From Roseburia sp. 499 (lineage in GTDB: Bacteria > Bacillota > Clostridia > Lachnospirales > Lachnospiraceae), in NCBI RefSeq assembly GCF_001940225.2, contig NZ_CP135164.1, positions 3,038,001 to 3,102,000 of the forward strand: DNA of 64,000 nucleotides. Reading direction: 5' to 3'. A program made the position numbers and the translations under genes. The notes under the pieces were generated by a model. That model ran no database searches. It saw only the letters and a list, made by a program, of their open reading frames with translations, and was not told the DNA's origin. Positions within the stretch are counted from its first letter, which is position 1, and every line of letters starts with the position of its first letter. Positions 35,073 to 44,859 of the stretch are shown piece by piece.

Positions 35073-37361
35073 CTATCCTCTGTAGTAATTAATCAGGCAT
35101 CCCTTCAAAATAATGGTACGTTCATCTTCTGTCAGTTCTCCCATTTTCAGAGTGAACTCCTTGAGACTATTATCCTTTACTACATATGCTGTAAATTCTG
35201 TCTTACGTTCTTCTACTGCCTTACGCACTTCCGGAATAAAAATATAATCTCCATTTGCGAATGGAAGTTCTCCCTCCGGAATCAGGAATGGAAGCATTCC
35301 CCAGTTAATAAGGTTAGAACGATAACGCTTGGTTGCATATTCGTTGGCAATGTTTGCCCATCCACCTAATACTTTCTGACAAGAAGCTGCCTGCTCTCTT
35401 GCAGAACCATCACCTGGTTTTACTGCAAAGATAGTACTTCCGAATCCAATATTTCCTTTTCCTGCCTCTGGGAACTTCTCATTTACCGTTGCCATAACAT
35501 CCTTTAATTCCGGTACTGCATCGATTGGACACTCTCCAGCTTCTACTGCCTTCTGTGCCTTCTGAATCTCCTTTGCACGTCCTACATATGCAGGATCTTT
35601 TCTGGACAGAGTAAATTCTGCCAGTCCCAACGGGTTAGAACGATAAGAAGATGTTTCTCCGGAAGGAATCAATTCATCGGTTGTGGTAACAGGGTCATGA
35701 ATCTCAGAAACAACTTTTAATACCATGTTCTGTGGCAATGCACTCATTGCCGGCCAGTCTTTGATATTTGGACCAAATTTAATTTCCTGTTCCGGATCTG
35801 CAACACCTTTGCTGTCAAATACACGATTTGCGTAAATATTGCTGTCAAAATGATATTTTGGCTTACCATAGTTTACATCCATATCTGTTGCAGGTGTTAA
35901 GTAACCCTTATTTGCTGCAGTTGCTGCAATAGAACGAGCATCCATTAATGCTACAGATGCAATCTGTCCACTCTGAAGCTTGGAACCTTCACGGTTCGGG
36001 AAGTTTCTAGTGGAGTGACGAATAGAGAATCCGTTGTTGCTTGGAGTATCTCCGGCACCAAAACATGGTCCACAGAATGCAGTCTTTAAAATAGCTCCTG
36101 TTTCCATCAAAGTTGCTGCTGCTCCGTTCTTTACCAGTTCCATATAAACAGGCATACTTGCCGGATATACACTTAAGGTAAATTCATCAGAACCGATGCT
36201 TGCACCCTTTAAGATGTCTGCTGCATCACAGATATTTTCGAATCCACCACCAGCACATCCTGCTATGATTCCCTGGTCAACATAGAGTTTTCCGTTTCTT
36301 ACTTTATCTTTCAGTGTAAAATCTACTGCACCATCTAAGCTTACTAATGCCTTCTTCTCACAATCATCCAAAATATCCATAAGGTTTGCATTTAATTCTT
36401 CAATGGTATAGGTATTGCTTGGATGGAATGGCATTGCAATCATTGGTTTTACTTTACTTAAATCTACTTCAATCATTCCGTCGTAGTAGGTTACCTGTCC
36501 CGGATTTAATTCTTTATAATCTTCTGTTCTGCCATGAATGTCATAGAATTCACGAATCGTATCATCTGTTCTCCAAATAGAAGACAGACAAGTTGTTTCT
36601 GTTGTCATAACGTCCACACCGATACGGAAATCTGCACTTAAGTTAGATACACCAGGTCCTACGAATTCCATTACTTTATTATTTACGTAGCCATTTGCAA
36701 ATACTGCTCCGATAATAGCAAGTGCCACGTCCTGAGGTCCTACGCCCTTCTCCGGCTTTCCTGTCATGTATACACCTACTACCTTTGGCATATTGATATC
36801 ATAAGTCTTATTTAATAACTGTTTTACCAGCTCCGGTCCACCTTCACCCATTGCCATGGTTCCTAATGCACCATAACGTGTATGAGAGTCAGATCCTAAA
36901 ATCATCTTTCCACCACCTGCAAGCATTTCTCTTGCATACTGATGAATAACTGCCTGATGAGGTGGTACATACACTCCACCGTACTTCTTAGCACAAGTTA
37001 GACCAAACATGTGGTCATCTTCATTGATGGTTCCACCTACAGCACAAAGAGAATTATGACAGTTTGTCAATACATATGGCACTGGGAATTTTTCTAATCC
37101 TGATGCTCTTGCTGTCTGAATAATTCCAACAAATGTAATATCATGAGATGTCAATTTATCGAACTTAATTTTCAGTTTGTCCATGTTTCCAGACGTATTG
37201 TGGTCTGCAAGGATACCATATGCAATGGTGTTTTTCGCTGCTTCTTCCTTTGTGATATTCTTCCCAACAGCTGCATTAATCGCCGCTGCTGCCTGTGCAT
37301 TATCTTCCACCAGAGTGGTTCCATTTACCAGATATGCACCGCCATCATGCAATTTTATCAT
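35073..37361 (-). CDS. Aconitate hydratase (mitochondrial/AcnA-like hydratase)
   Basis: A 762-residue aconitase-family [4Fe-4S] hydratase interconverting citrate and isocitrate, or a close analogue substrate. Cluster ligands are visible in [14 protein letters not shown] and [11 protein letters not shown]. Other blocks are [21 protein letters not shown] and [27 protein letters not shown], and the C-terminal swivel domain from about 610 has the GFGSTIFAV and [13 protein letters not shown] elements. AGGAGG precedes the ATG. No citrate synthase or isocitrate dehydrogenase gene flanks it, so the substrate is likely citrate but not proven. Confidence 0.88.
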   Translation of the reverse strand: MIKLHDGGAYLVNGTTLVEDNAQAAAAINAAVGKNITKEEAAKNTIAYGILADHNTSGNMDKLKIKFDKLTSHDITFVGIIQTARASGLEKFPVPYVLTNCHNSLCAVGGTINEDDHMFGLTCAKKYGGVYVPPHQAVIHQYAREMLAGGGKMILGSDSHTRYGALGTMAMGEGGPELVKQLLNKTYDINMPKVVGVYMTGKPEKGVGPQDVALAIIGAVFANGYVNNKVMEFVGPGVSNLSADFRIGVDVMTTETTCLSSIWRTDDTIREFYDIHGRTEDYKELNPGQVTYYDGMIEVDLSKVKPMIAMPFHPSNTYTIEELNANLMDILDDCEKKALVSLDGAVDFTLKDKVRNGKLYVDQGIIAGCAGGGFENICDAADILKGASIGSDEFTLSVYPASMPVYMELVKNGAAATLMETGAILKTAFCGPCFGAGDTPSNNGFSIRHSTRNFPNREGSKLQSGQIASVALMDARSIAATAANKGYLTPATDMDVNYGKPKYHFDSNIYANRVFDSKGVADPEQEIKFGPNIKDWPAMSALPQNMVLKVVSEIHDPVTTTDELIPSGETSSYRSNPLGLAEFTLSRKDPAYVGRAKEIQKAQKAVEAGECPIDAVPELKDVMATVNEKFPEAGKGNIGFGSTIFAVKPGDGSAREQAASCQKVLGGWANIANEYATKRYRSNLINWGMLPFLIPEGELPFANGDYIFIPEVRKAVEERKTEFTAYVVKDNSLKEFTLKMGELTEDERTIILKGCLINYYRG

Positions 37362-37400
37362 AATATGTCCTCCTGTTTGGTATGATTACTTTAAGTGTCA

Positions 37401-37426
37401 AAAAGCCGATGGGAATCCCCATCGGC
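37401..37426 (-). terminator. Terminator after the lipoprotein gene
   Basis: GCCGATGGG (37405-37413) pairs with CCCATCGGC (37418-37426), then TTTT on the minus strand. It separates the lipoprotein gene from aconitase. Confidence 0.75.
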
Positions 37427-37494
37427 TTTGCTTTTCCCTATTAACGTATTATACTGGTCTCCCGCAAGAATTGCAAGGTAAAATACGCTTTTTA

Positions 37495-38229
37495 CTAAAT
37501 TGCTGTTATAGAATCAAAGAACTGCTGTATGGACTCTGGTTCTGTTTCTGTATATGTTGCTGCAAATGATACCATATAACCATCTATCTCAGTAATATAA
37601 TATTCCTGTGTCACTCCGGCAAAAGTAACATAAACTCGCTGACAATCCAGCCCATTCTTATTTTCTTCTGTAATACTGGAAGCTTCTACTTCAATACCAT
37701 TTGCTTCATACGTTGTTTTTAGATTTTTTTCTAAAATTTTGGCATATTGTTCCACACTTACTTTCATGCCAGCTGATACTTCCGTGTTCTCGATAACAAT
37801 TTGAACGTTAGATCCATCCGCAGCTGATGCCATTACTTCATAAAGTGTTCCGCCTTCCTCCAATGCATCTACATCATAGTCCGCAGCTTCCATCATTTCT
37901 GTTCCGACTCCCAACACTTCCTGAATCTGTTCATCGGTATACAGAACAAATCCTTCCGGAATCGTCGCCTGAATCCCCAAACTTTCATTGGTATAAACAT
38001 TTCCATCAACAGTTCCTTGTTCTACAGTTACTGTTTCTTCTTCGGAATCCTCATCTAATTCTTCCTCGTCAAAATCTTCATCGACTACTTCTTCGTCGTC
38101 TTTCTCTTCTTGCTGCTCCGTCTTAGAAGTCTCTTTTGTGTCATTGTCATTGTTGTTCTCATTTCCGCATGCCGTCAATGCAAATACCATTGTCAACGCC
38201 AACATACATGTAATTACTTTTTTCTTCAT
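37495..38229 (-). CDS. Acidic lipoprotein of unknown function
   Basis: A 244-residue secreted protein with a lipoprotein signal: MKKKV, hydrophobic core, and lipobox LTAC with Cys at about 21. A long Asn/Asp/Glu-rich linker (about 22-72) leads to a folded domain of about 165 residues (NVYTNESLGIQATIPEGFVLYTD to the end) that resembles PsbP/DUF-type lipoprotein domains, though I cannot assign a family. It lies 79 bases after the large histidine kinase gene on the same strand, so it could be a target or part of that system. Confidence 0.78.
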   Translation of the reverse strand: MKKKVITCMLALTMVFALTACGNENNNDNDTKETSKTEQQEEKDDEEVVDEDFDEEELDEDSEEETVTVEQGTVDGNVYTNESLGIQATIPEGFVLYTDEQIQEVLGVGTEMMEAADYDVDALEEGGTLYEVMASAADGSNVQIVIENTEVSAGMKVSVEQYAKILEKNLKTTYEANGIEVEASSITEENKNGLDCQRVYVTFAGVTQEYYITEIDGYMVSFAATYTETEPESIQQFFDSITAI

Positions 38230-38308
38230 TTTTTTCTTCCCCTTTTGCTATTTTTTTGTTCCTTTTTTAGGTGGAACCGTTATATTGTATCCTTCTTCAC
38301 TCTCCATG

Positions 38309-41002
38309 TCAATCTTCAGACATATTTTCCCGTGCCGGCTCTCGTTTAAATCCAATGGTAACCTTAAACAAGTCACCATCCAAATAAATTTCAAATTCTC
38401 CCCCCATAAGTTTAGTAAGATTCTTTGCAATAGATAGACCAAGGCCGCTTCCTTCGGTACTTCTTGACACATCTCCTCGAATGAAACGCTCCGTCAGTTC
38501 ATCCGCCTGGATATTCAACGCATTCTGCGAAATATTCTTAATGGAAAGACTCACCCATTCCTCATCTACTTCCATATCCACATATACGCGAGTATTTGCC
38601 ATAGCATATTTTGCCACGTTATTGTAAAGATTTTCTACAACACGCCAGATTCTTCTGCCATCTGCCATAATAACTACCGGTTCTCTCGGAAGCTTGGTAA
38701 CCGCAGTCAATCCCTTCGCTTCAAACTTTTCATTAAATTCTCCACCGGTCTGATATACCAGTTCTACGAAATTGATACGTTCCATTTGAAGAGTGATATT
38801 TCCGGAACTTATCTTAGATGCTTCTAGCAAGTCTTCTGTCAACTGCTTCAACCTCTGAGACTTCTGTTCTAATACTGCAATATAATTCTGTGCCCGTTCA
38901 TTTGGAATATCCTCTCTTTTCAACAAATCCACATAGTTAACAATGGAAGTAAGAGGGGTCTTAATGTCATGTGAAACATTGGTAATTAAATCTGCCTTTA
39001 GACGCTCATTTTTCATGCTGTCATCTACTGCATGAAACAATCCATCACCAATCTTATTTACTGCCTCTGCAAACTTCTTATTATCTCCCTTTAACTCCTG
39101 TGTATCTATCTTAAACTCTAGGTCTCCTTCGGAAATATTTTTGATTCCTTCTAACACCTTATTGCGTTGAATACCCTCTCTTACAATAAATACACCTTCC
39201 GCCAGGCTCATAACAATAAAGCAACATAGCCCAAACATCTGATACGGACTGTTCCACTCCATTATTAGCGGAATCACAATAAAACATCCCAAAAAATGTA
39301 TTCCAAAGCAAATCAGCAACTTGGTCACCGGTCTACGCGCCTGAAATATACTTCCAATTGCTCGCACAATCCAATGCGTGATACTTTGATTCCATAATAC
39401 TCCTGCACGAATTCTCCTTACGAAACTTAAGTAAAACAACATAAATAACGCCGAACTAACGAAAGCAAGTACACCGGACATAATCAAAAGACCGGCCAGT
39501 TCAGATGCGGTAAATCGATAAAACACCTCACCATACGTAAAAATCGTTACTATAACAGAAACAAATGATGCAATAAATACCAACTCTGTAGGAATCTTAT
39601 CAAACCAACACAACTGATTCTCCTCACCATTTTCTCCGCCCTTTCCGGCAACCGTACTTAAATAAATAAAACAAATGAGATAACCTAGTGCGCTGATTAC
39701 TATGGCGCTGGTTCCAATATAAATCCATGGATACATGCGATTATATTCCTGTTTTGCCTCATAAAAACTATCTTCCTGCGGAAAAGACGTGTTTACACAA
39801 ACAAAAAGAACATTCCCTTTTCCACCATATATCTGCTCAATTCCATTGTAGAAAACATCTTCCATGCCCTTTACATCTGTCTCCAAACGCATATCAGACT
39901 CTCTATAGAAGAAGTATTTCCCCATCTGCTTTCCATAGGCTATCAAATCATCCACATCTTTGTCTTCCAGATTTGTGTATACCCTGTCTTCATTACCTCT
40001 TTTTATCCAATAACCAACATTGCTTCCTTCTTTTCCCAGATTGTAGCGGTTTAAACATTTCTTGTAAGTATTTACTTCTTGTCCTATATTTTCCAGCGTA
40101 TATTCCAATGCCTCATACGCCTTTTGCATCTGAACCTCGGTACATTTTCCCTGAATATAATCATTCCAGATACCTTTTCCTTCTACAGAAAAATATGACT
40201 CATCCACAAAATTATAATCAGAAACATGGCTCCCCTGTTCCATGCCCATATCCTGCAAAAGCATACTCAACTCATTGCTGTCCAATTCATACAATCCACC
40301 ATTAATTACCTTTTGTACAATATCTGGGAGATAGTTTTCATCCGTATTTTCTGCGGTATCTTCTATTGATGTTATGGAAGATGACGCACTACTGCCTTCC
40401 TCCATCCCAGTCACTTTATAAGAACCGCCATAGTAATGCTCTACATTAGAAACAATGAGCTCCTGAAGTTCTACACTCATATCTCCCAAGGTTGCAATTA
40501 CCTTTTCCTGATTATAAATCGGCGCTCCCTCTCTGGTCACGATTTGCTTCTGATGTATCCCATCACCGATATAGTAACTGGAATTAAATTCATACTCTGA
40601 CATAGTATAGCTTCTTGCCCATTCTACCAGTTCTCCCAAATAATAGTATCTGGCTTGTCCATCGCCTTCCGCAAACTTATCGTCCGAAATATCCCCGGCT
40701 CTTCCCTGACTACTATAATATTTTTGGATATCAATCCTTTTCTCCGTATCATAATTTCCTTCGGTCTCAAACTTCTTCCGAAGCTCTACAAAATTAAAAA
40801 TATCTTCCGCCGATTCCTGAAATAGCGCCGAAAAGTATGCCGAAGTTGGGAATGACTTATTTCTGATTTCACTAAAATCCAAAATATTTTTCTGGAAAAG
40901 AGTTGTTACCAACAGTATCGATATAATCAATACAACAAACAGAATCTGTTGAATAACCACCATGGTTGCTTTTAATCCGGTAGAATATCGAAGCTTTTTC
41001 AT
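38309..41002 (-). CDS. Large multi-pass sensor histidine kinase
   Basis: An 897-residue kinase: TM1 (about 14-36), an extracytoplasmic domain of almost 400 residues with no family I recognise, then about six membrane helices (roughly 425-620), HAMP-like linker, dimerisation box LITNVSHDIKTPLTSIVNYVDLL and an ATPase domain with NLYNNVAKYA and GSGLGLSIAKN. It follows the response regulator gene by 12 bases. The very large outer domain suggests an unusual ligand. AAAGGAG precedes the ATG. Confidence 0.9.
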   Translation of the reverse strand: MKKLRYSTGLKATMVVIQQILFVVLIISILLVTTLFQKNILDFSEIRNKSFPTSAYFSALFQESAEDIFNFVELRKKFETEGNYDTEKRIDIQKYYSSQGRAGDISDDKFAEGDGQARYYYLGELVEWARSYTMSEYEFNSSYYIGDGIHQKQIVTREGAPIYNQEKVIATLGDMSVELQELIVSNVEHYYGGSYKVTGMEEGSSASSSITSIEDTAENTDENYLPDIVQKVINGGLYELDSNELSMLLQDMGMEQGSHVSDYNFVDESYFSVEGKGIWNDYIQGKCTEVQMQKAYEALEYTLENIGQEVNTYKKCLNRYNLGKEGSNVGYWIKRGNEDRVYTNLEDKDVDDLIAYGKQMGKYFFYRESDMRLETDVKGMEDVFYNGIEQIYGGKGNVLFVCVNTSFPQEDSFYEAKQEYNRMYPWIYIGTSAIVISALGYLICFIYLSTVAGKGGENGEENQLCWFDKIPTELVFIASFVSVIVTIFTYGEVFYRFTASELAGLLIMSGVLAFVSSALFMLFYLSFVRRIRAGVLWNQSITHWIVRAIGSIFQARRPVTKLLICFGIHFLGCFIVIPLIMEWNSPYQMFGLCCFIVMSLAEGVFIVREGIQRNKVLEGIKNISEGDLEFKIDTQELKGDNKKFAEAVNKIGDGLFHAVDDSMKNERLKADLITNVSHDIKTPLTSIVNYVDLLKREDIPNERAQNYIAVLEQKSQRLKQLTEDLLEASKISSGNITLQMERINFVELVYQTGGEFNEKFEAKGLTAVTKLPREPVVIMADGRRIWRVVENLYNNVAKYAMANTRVYVDMEVDEEWVSLSIKNISQNALNIQADELTERFIRGDVSRSTEGSGLGLSIAKNLTKLMGGEFEIYLDGDLFKVTIGFKREPARENMSED

Positions 41003-41014
41003 TGCGCCACTCCT

Positions 41015-41710
41015 TTATTTTGATTTTTCTATTTTATATCCTACTCCCCATACCACTTTCAGATATCTTGGTTCCTTTGGATTGATTTCTATCTTCTCTC
41101 GAATATGGCGAATATGCACTGCTACCGTATTATCTGCTCCGATTGCATCTTCGTTCCATATACTTTCATATATCTGATTAATGGAAAATACTTTTCCCTG
41201 ATTCTTCACCAATAACAACAAAATATTATATTCAATCGGAGTCAGTTTCACCAGTTCATCATCTACCGTCACTTCTTTTAGGTCATCATTAATAATCAGA
41301 CCACCCACCTGATAAATTCTCTGGCTGCTTTCTGCCGCATTGCCAAGCTGTGTATATCGCCGCAACTGAGATTTTACTCGTGCAACTAACTCCAATGGAT
41401 TAAATGGCTTTGTCACATAATCATCTGCCCCAATATTAAGCCCTAATATCTTATCTGCATCCTCAGATTTTGCAGATAAAATAATAATCGGGATACTACT
41501 TTCTTCTCGAATCTTCAACGTGGCACGAATTCCATCCAACTTCGGCATCATCACATCAATAATCAAAAGATGAACCTCTTGCTCTCTCAACACTTCCAAT
41601 GCCTGTTCACCATCATATGCCTTTAGGATATGATATCCCTCCTGCTGCAAATATATCTCTATTGCATCTACAATTTCTTTGTCATCATCACATACTAAAA
41701 TATTTTTCAT
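41015..41710 (-). CDS. OmpR-family response regulator
   Basis: A 231-residue regulator: acidic pocket CDDDKEI at residues 6-12, phospho-Asp in LLIIDVMMPKLDGI (about 52), KPFNPLELVARV, and a winged-helix domain with ELVKLTPIEYNILLLLVKNQG and NTVAVHIRHIREKIE. It is the partner of the downstream large kinase. Target genes are unknown; the following lipoprotein gene is a candidate. The preceding gap 41711-41825 shows nothing else clear. Confidence 0.92.
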   Translation of the reverse strand: MKNILVCDDDKEIVDAIEIYLQQEGYHILKAYDGEQALEVLREQEVHLLIIDVMMPKLDGIRATLKIREESSIPIIILSAKSEDADKILGLNIGADDYVTKPFNPLELVARVKSQLRRYTQLGNAAESSQRIYQVGGLIINDDLKEVTVDDELVKLTPIEYNILLLLVKNQGKVFSINQIYESIWNEDAIGADNTVAVHIRHIREKIEINPKEPRYLKVVWGVGYKIEKSK

Positions 41711-41825
41711 ATTCCTTCACCTCATAAGTTAGGGACATCCGCCATATCTTCTGACGTATGCCCCTATTCTATCAATTGTTTTTTAAATTACTGACAGGAA
41801 ATTTATTAAGATTTCCGAAAGGTCG

Positions 41826-42686
41826 CTATTTTTTGCTAAAGGGGAAGCGCCTGTCTTTGCCCTCTGTCTGTTTTTTCTTAAAATATGCAGCATCCAGATT
41901 CACCTTTACCTCGGGAACTGCATGCGCTACCGGCTGTTCTTCTTGTTCCTCTTGGAAACCACTCATTGCAGCTCTTCTCCGCAGACTTTCTGCAAATTCC
42001 TTTCCCGTTACTTTGGAAAGACTTTCCGTTACCTCATCCGGATCGTCCAAGCTACCATTTTCATTATAATGCTTTCCAACCTGGTCAAAGTACGCCTTGT
42101 TTATTTTTATTTCCGGCTGAATCGCTGAATAGGATTTTCCTTCATTCGGAATCCGTTTTCCCTTAGACTTTTCTATCTTCTCCCGCAGTTCCTTCTCTCT
42201 CTGCTGATTATTTTCATCAATTACTTTGAGATATTTCTGCGTATCGGCAAAGTCCTGTAATTGTTCCTTTAATTCAAACTGATTCTGTCGGACTTTCTCC
42301 TTCTCATTATTCAGTTCTGTATTCATCTTACGAAAAATCCGTTGCACTGACTTATTGGCATCCTCCATAATATACTGAATTCTACTCAATGCATCATCCG
42401 TATAAATAATAGACGCCGCATAAATATCATCTGCATGCCGATTTGCTTTTCCTATAATCTCCTCTCCCCGTTTCTGGCTACGTCGCTCAGACAGCTCATG
42501 CTTCTGTCTGGTAACCTCATATTCATCCATTACCTCATAAACTGCCATATTCAGTTGCTCTAACAAGTCAAACACCTTCTGCTTCTCTACCACAATCATA
42601 GCATCATTTTGCTCATAGGTCTGACTCTGTGAAAACAATACATGTATCTCTTTTAAAATACGTTCTATCTTATCTTGTACACTCAT
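41826..42686 (-). CDS. Hypothetical coiled-coil protein
   Basis: A 286-residue soluble protein that I do not recognise. Residues about 1-185 are almost wholly helical and heptad-rich (EKQKVFDLLEQLNMAVYEVMDE; NTELNNEKEKVRQNQFELKEQL), like DivIVA- or F0 b-type coiled coils; 185-286 is polar, with FDQVGKHYNENGSLDDPDEV and a basic C terminus KDRRFPFSKK. No signal or membrane segment. It may be structural or cell-division related, but there is no direct evidence. It is divergent from the ydbS/ydbT pair. Confidence 0.7.
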   Translation of the reverse strand: MSVQDKIERILKEIHVLFSQSQTYEQNDAMIVVEKQKVFDLLEQLNMAVYEVMDEYEVTRQKHELSERRSQKRGEEIIGKANRHADDIYAASIIYTDDALSRIQYIMEDANKSVQRIFRKMNTELNNEKEKVRQNQFELKEQLQDFADTQKYLKVIDENNQQREKELREKIEKSKGKRIPNEGKSYSAIQPEIKINKAYFDQVGKHYNENGSLDDPDEVTESLSKVTGKEFAESLRRRAAMSGFQEEQEEQPVAHAVPEVKVNLDAAYFKKKQTEGKDRRFPFSKK

Positions 42687-42872
42687 ATTCCGGTTCCCCT
42701 ATCCGTTTCTTATTCTCATTTATTATAGGGGATTTATTTTTATGTTGCAACAGGTTTTCATTCTCGACTAAATTAATGTTACGTTAAGAAAAACAGATAT
42801 AATTTTTAAGAATGTTATGTTATTTTATTACTTATAATAATTATTTTAATCTGTTCAGGGAGGCGTATTTTC

Positions 42873-43349
42873 ATGGAATTTAAACAATTACACAAAAAAG
42901 CTTTGTACTGCATGTATGTTTCAACCTTTATTACCACGCTTATTACACTTGCTGTTTTAACTGCAATACTACACTTCACATCCTTATTTTCCAAACCCTT
43001 TGTTCCGATTGCTTTTGTAATCATTTTAGCACTGTCCACCATAAATTGTCTTATTAGCCCATTTTTCCGCTACCGCCGTTACCGCTATGCCATTGACGAG
43101 GAGTGCATCTACATTAGGGAAGGCTTTTTATGGATTACAGAGACTATTGTTCCGTTGGAAAGACTTCATAAAATTGCCATGTCTCAAGGCCCCATCGACC
43201 GTTTCTTCGGCCTTACTAAAGTCGTTGTTACCACAGCCGGAGGAGATGCTGACATAAGTTTTCTGGGATACGAAACCGGCCAGTCCATTACGGATTCCCT
43301 AAAGAAAAAGATAAACACAATTGCCTTGGAGGAAAATTATGGAGAATAA
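42873..43349 (+). CDS. PH-domain membrane protein, YdbS-like
   Basis: A 158-residue protein with two membrane helices (about 15-62) and a bacterial PH (bPH2) domain: RYRRYRYAIDEECIYIREGFLWITETIVPLERLHKIAMSQGPIDRFFGLTKVVVTTAGG. B. subtilis YdbS and YdbT form a pair linked to bacteriocin resistance. AGGGAGG precedes the ATG. The next gene overlaps its 3' end by 11 bases, so translation is probably coupled. Confidence 0.88.
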   Translation: MEFKQLHKKALYCMYVSTFITTLITLAVLTAILHFTSLFSKPFVPIAFVIILALSTINCLISPFFRYRRYRYAIDEECIYIREGFLWITETIVPLERLHKIAMSQGPIDRFFGLTKVVVTTAGGDADISFLGYETGQSITDSLKKKINTIALEENYGE

Positions 43350-44838
43350 CAAAATGCGCTGTCATTTCAGCATTATATTTGAAAAGGCCGGAAGCTTTCT
43401 TGTCTTCTGGCTCATTCTTGTGGCAAATAAAATAGATGATATCATTGAGGTTATTACCGCACCGGATTTCAGCATAAAATCCATACCTTACATTCTGCCA
43501 GTCTGTTTGGGACTTACACTCTTACTTTTGATTATCCTTGGATATCAGTTTCTGGTATGGCGAAAGACTTTTATCTATCTGGACGGAGACACATTTGTAG
43601 TAGAGCGAAATACCTTAAATCGCCAAAAAAGTACTTTTGCCATTTCCAGCCTTGCAAATATCAATCTGGAGCAAAACCTCCTGGAACGCCTAATAGGAAC
43701 TTATCGTTTGAAGCTGGATACCGATAGTTTTTCCACCGCAGATTCTACTGATGTCTCTATCGTGCTTTCTGCTTCAAATGCAACTGCCCTAAAAGAGGAG
43801 TTATTGACACTCATGAAAAAGGAACCTCTATCCGAAACTGTCACAGTTTCCGGGGAAACGGAAAACGCTTCTCCAGAAACTATAACCTATGCCTCTACCA
43901 AAGAAGTGCTTTCCCATTGTTTTTTCAGTATCCCCACCAGGCTCCTCTTTCTTACTTTTGCTGTTATCATTGGAGTTCCGCTTTACTTATATTTAAATAA
44001 TATTTCTATACGACATTTTATAATAGATGATATTGCTGGTTCTTCCGGAAATCTTCTTGCTGTTTTTTTGTTGGTAATTACTTATGGATATTCTTTTGCC
44101 AAACAACTATTATCATTCTATCATTTCCGCTGCTTTCGCCAGGGAAATGACATTCGAATTCAGTATGGTTTCCTAAAAAATCAGGACTTTACCATTCCCT
44201 TGAAGCGTATCAATGCAATTCAGATATCTCAACCGCCACTCTCCCGCCTTACCGGACGGATGCAGGCACAGCTTATTTGTATTGGTGTAGGCGACTCCGA
44301 GACTGAAAAGCCACAGCTTACTCTTTGCATGAAAAAAGAAAAATTTTATACACATATGCAAGAATTATTGCCGGAGTTTTCCACAGAAGCGATTCAAGAA
44401 ATCCACAAATTGCCGAAGGGTTCCGCAACTTCCTACTTCATTTCCTGCCTATCTTTGCTCTTACTATTTAGCGTAGGATATTGGGGGGGAACCGCTTTAT
44501 TTGGAACCAAAGTTCCTGGCAAAATGCCTCTTTGCATTTGTTACGGAATTACTGTTTTCCTCATTATCCTATATCAATTCCTTCACTATTTTAGTCTTGG
44601 AACAGAAATAGAGGAAAAACAACTTGTCATTCACAGTGGTTCCTTTCGGAAGGAAATCTGGCTGATTCCCTACCATAAAATTCAGTATGTAGACCTTCAG
44701 CAGAATCCGGTATCACGCTTATTTCAGATTGCAAAGGGAAAAGTACACATTCTGGCATCATTAGGCAATAGCACAGTATCACTTCCCTTTACTTCTCTAT
44801 CTAAAATTAATGAATTAAAAGAAGAGCTGTTGAATTAA
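43339..44838 (+). CDS. PH-domain membrane protein, YdbT-like
   Basis: A 499-residue protein with three bPH2 domains separated by pairs of membrane helices; each domain repeats the pattern seen as LANINLEQNLLERLIGTYRLKLDT, RINAIQISQPPLSRLTGRMQAQL and KIQYVDLQQNPVSRLFQIAKGKV. It is the usual partner of YdbS. The start at 43339 has GGAGGAAAATT in front; the longer frame from 43321 does not. The final codons form half of a palindrome shared with the convergent HD-GYP gene. Confidence 0.9.
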   Translation: MENNKMRCHFSIIFEKAGSFLVFWLILVANKIDDIIEVITAPDFSIKSIPYILPVCLGLTLLLLIILGYQFLVWRKTFIYLDGDTFVVERNTLNRQKSTFAISSLANINLEQNLLERLIGTYRLKLDTDSFSTADSTDVSIVLSASNATALKEELLTLMKKEPLSETVTVSGETENASPETITYASTKEVLSHCFFSIPTRLLFLTFAVIIGVPLYLYLNNISIRHFIIDDIAGSSGNLLAVFLLVITYGYSFAKQLLSFYHFRCFRQGNDIRIQYGFLKNQDFTIPLKRINAIQISQPPLSRLTGRMQAQLICIGVGDSETEKPQLTLCMKKEKFYTHMQELLPEFSTEAIQEIHKLPKGSATSYFISCLSLLLLFSVGYWGGTALFGTKVPGKMPLCICYGITVFLIILYQFLHYFSLGTEIEEKQLVIHSGSFRKEIWLIPYHKIQYVDLQQNPVSRLFQIAKGKVHILASLGNSTVSLPFTSLSKINELKEELLN

Positions 44839-44859
44839 ACTTTAATTCAACAACTCTTC
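44821..44859. terminator. Palindromic terminator spanning both stop codons
   Basis: GAAGAGCTGTTGAATTAAA pairs, with one G-U, with TTTAATTCAACAACTCTTC. It covers the last codons and stop of the ydbT-like gene and, on the other strand, the last codons and stop of the HD-GYP gene. Both proteins therefore end in KEELLN or GKEELLN. Confidence 0.7.

Noticed and set aside
39727..40305. 192-codon frame antisense to the large kinase
   Set aside because: His/Pro/Cys-rich shadow without initiation signals.
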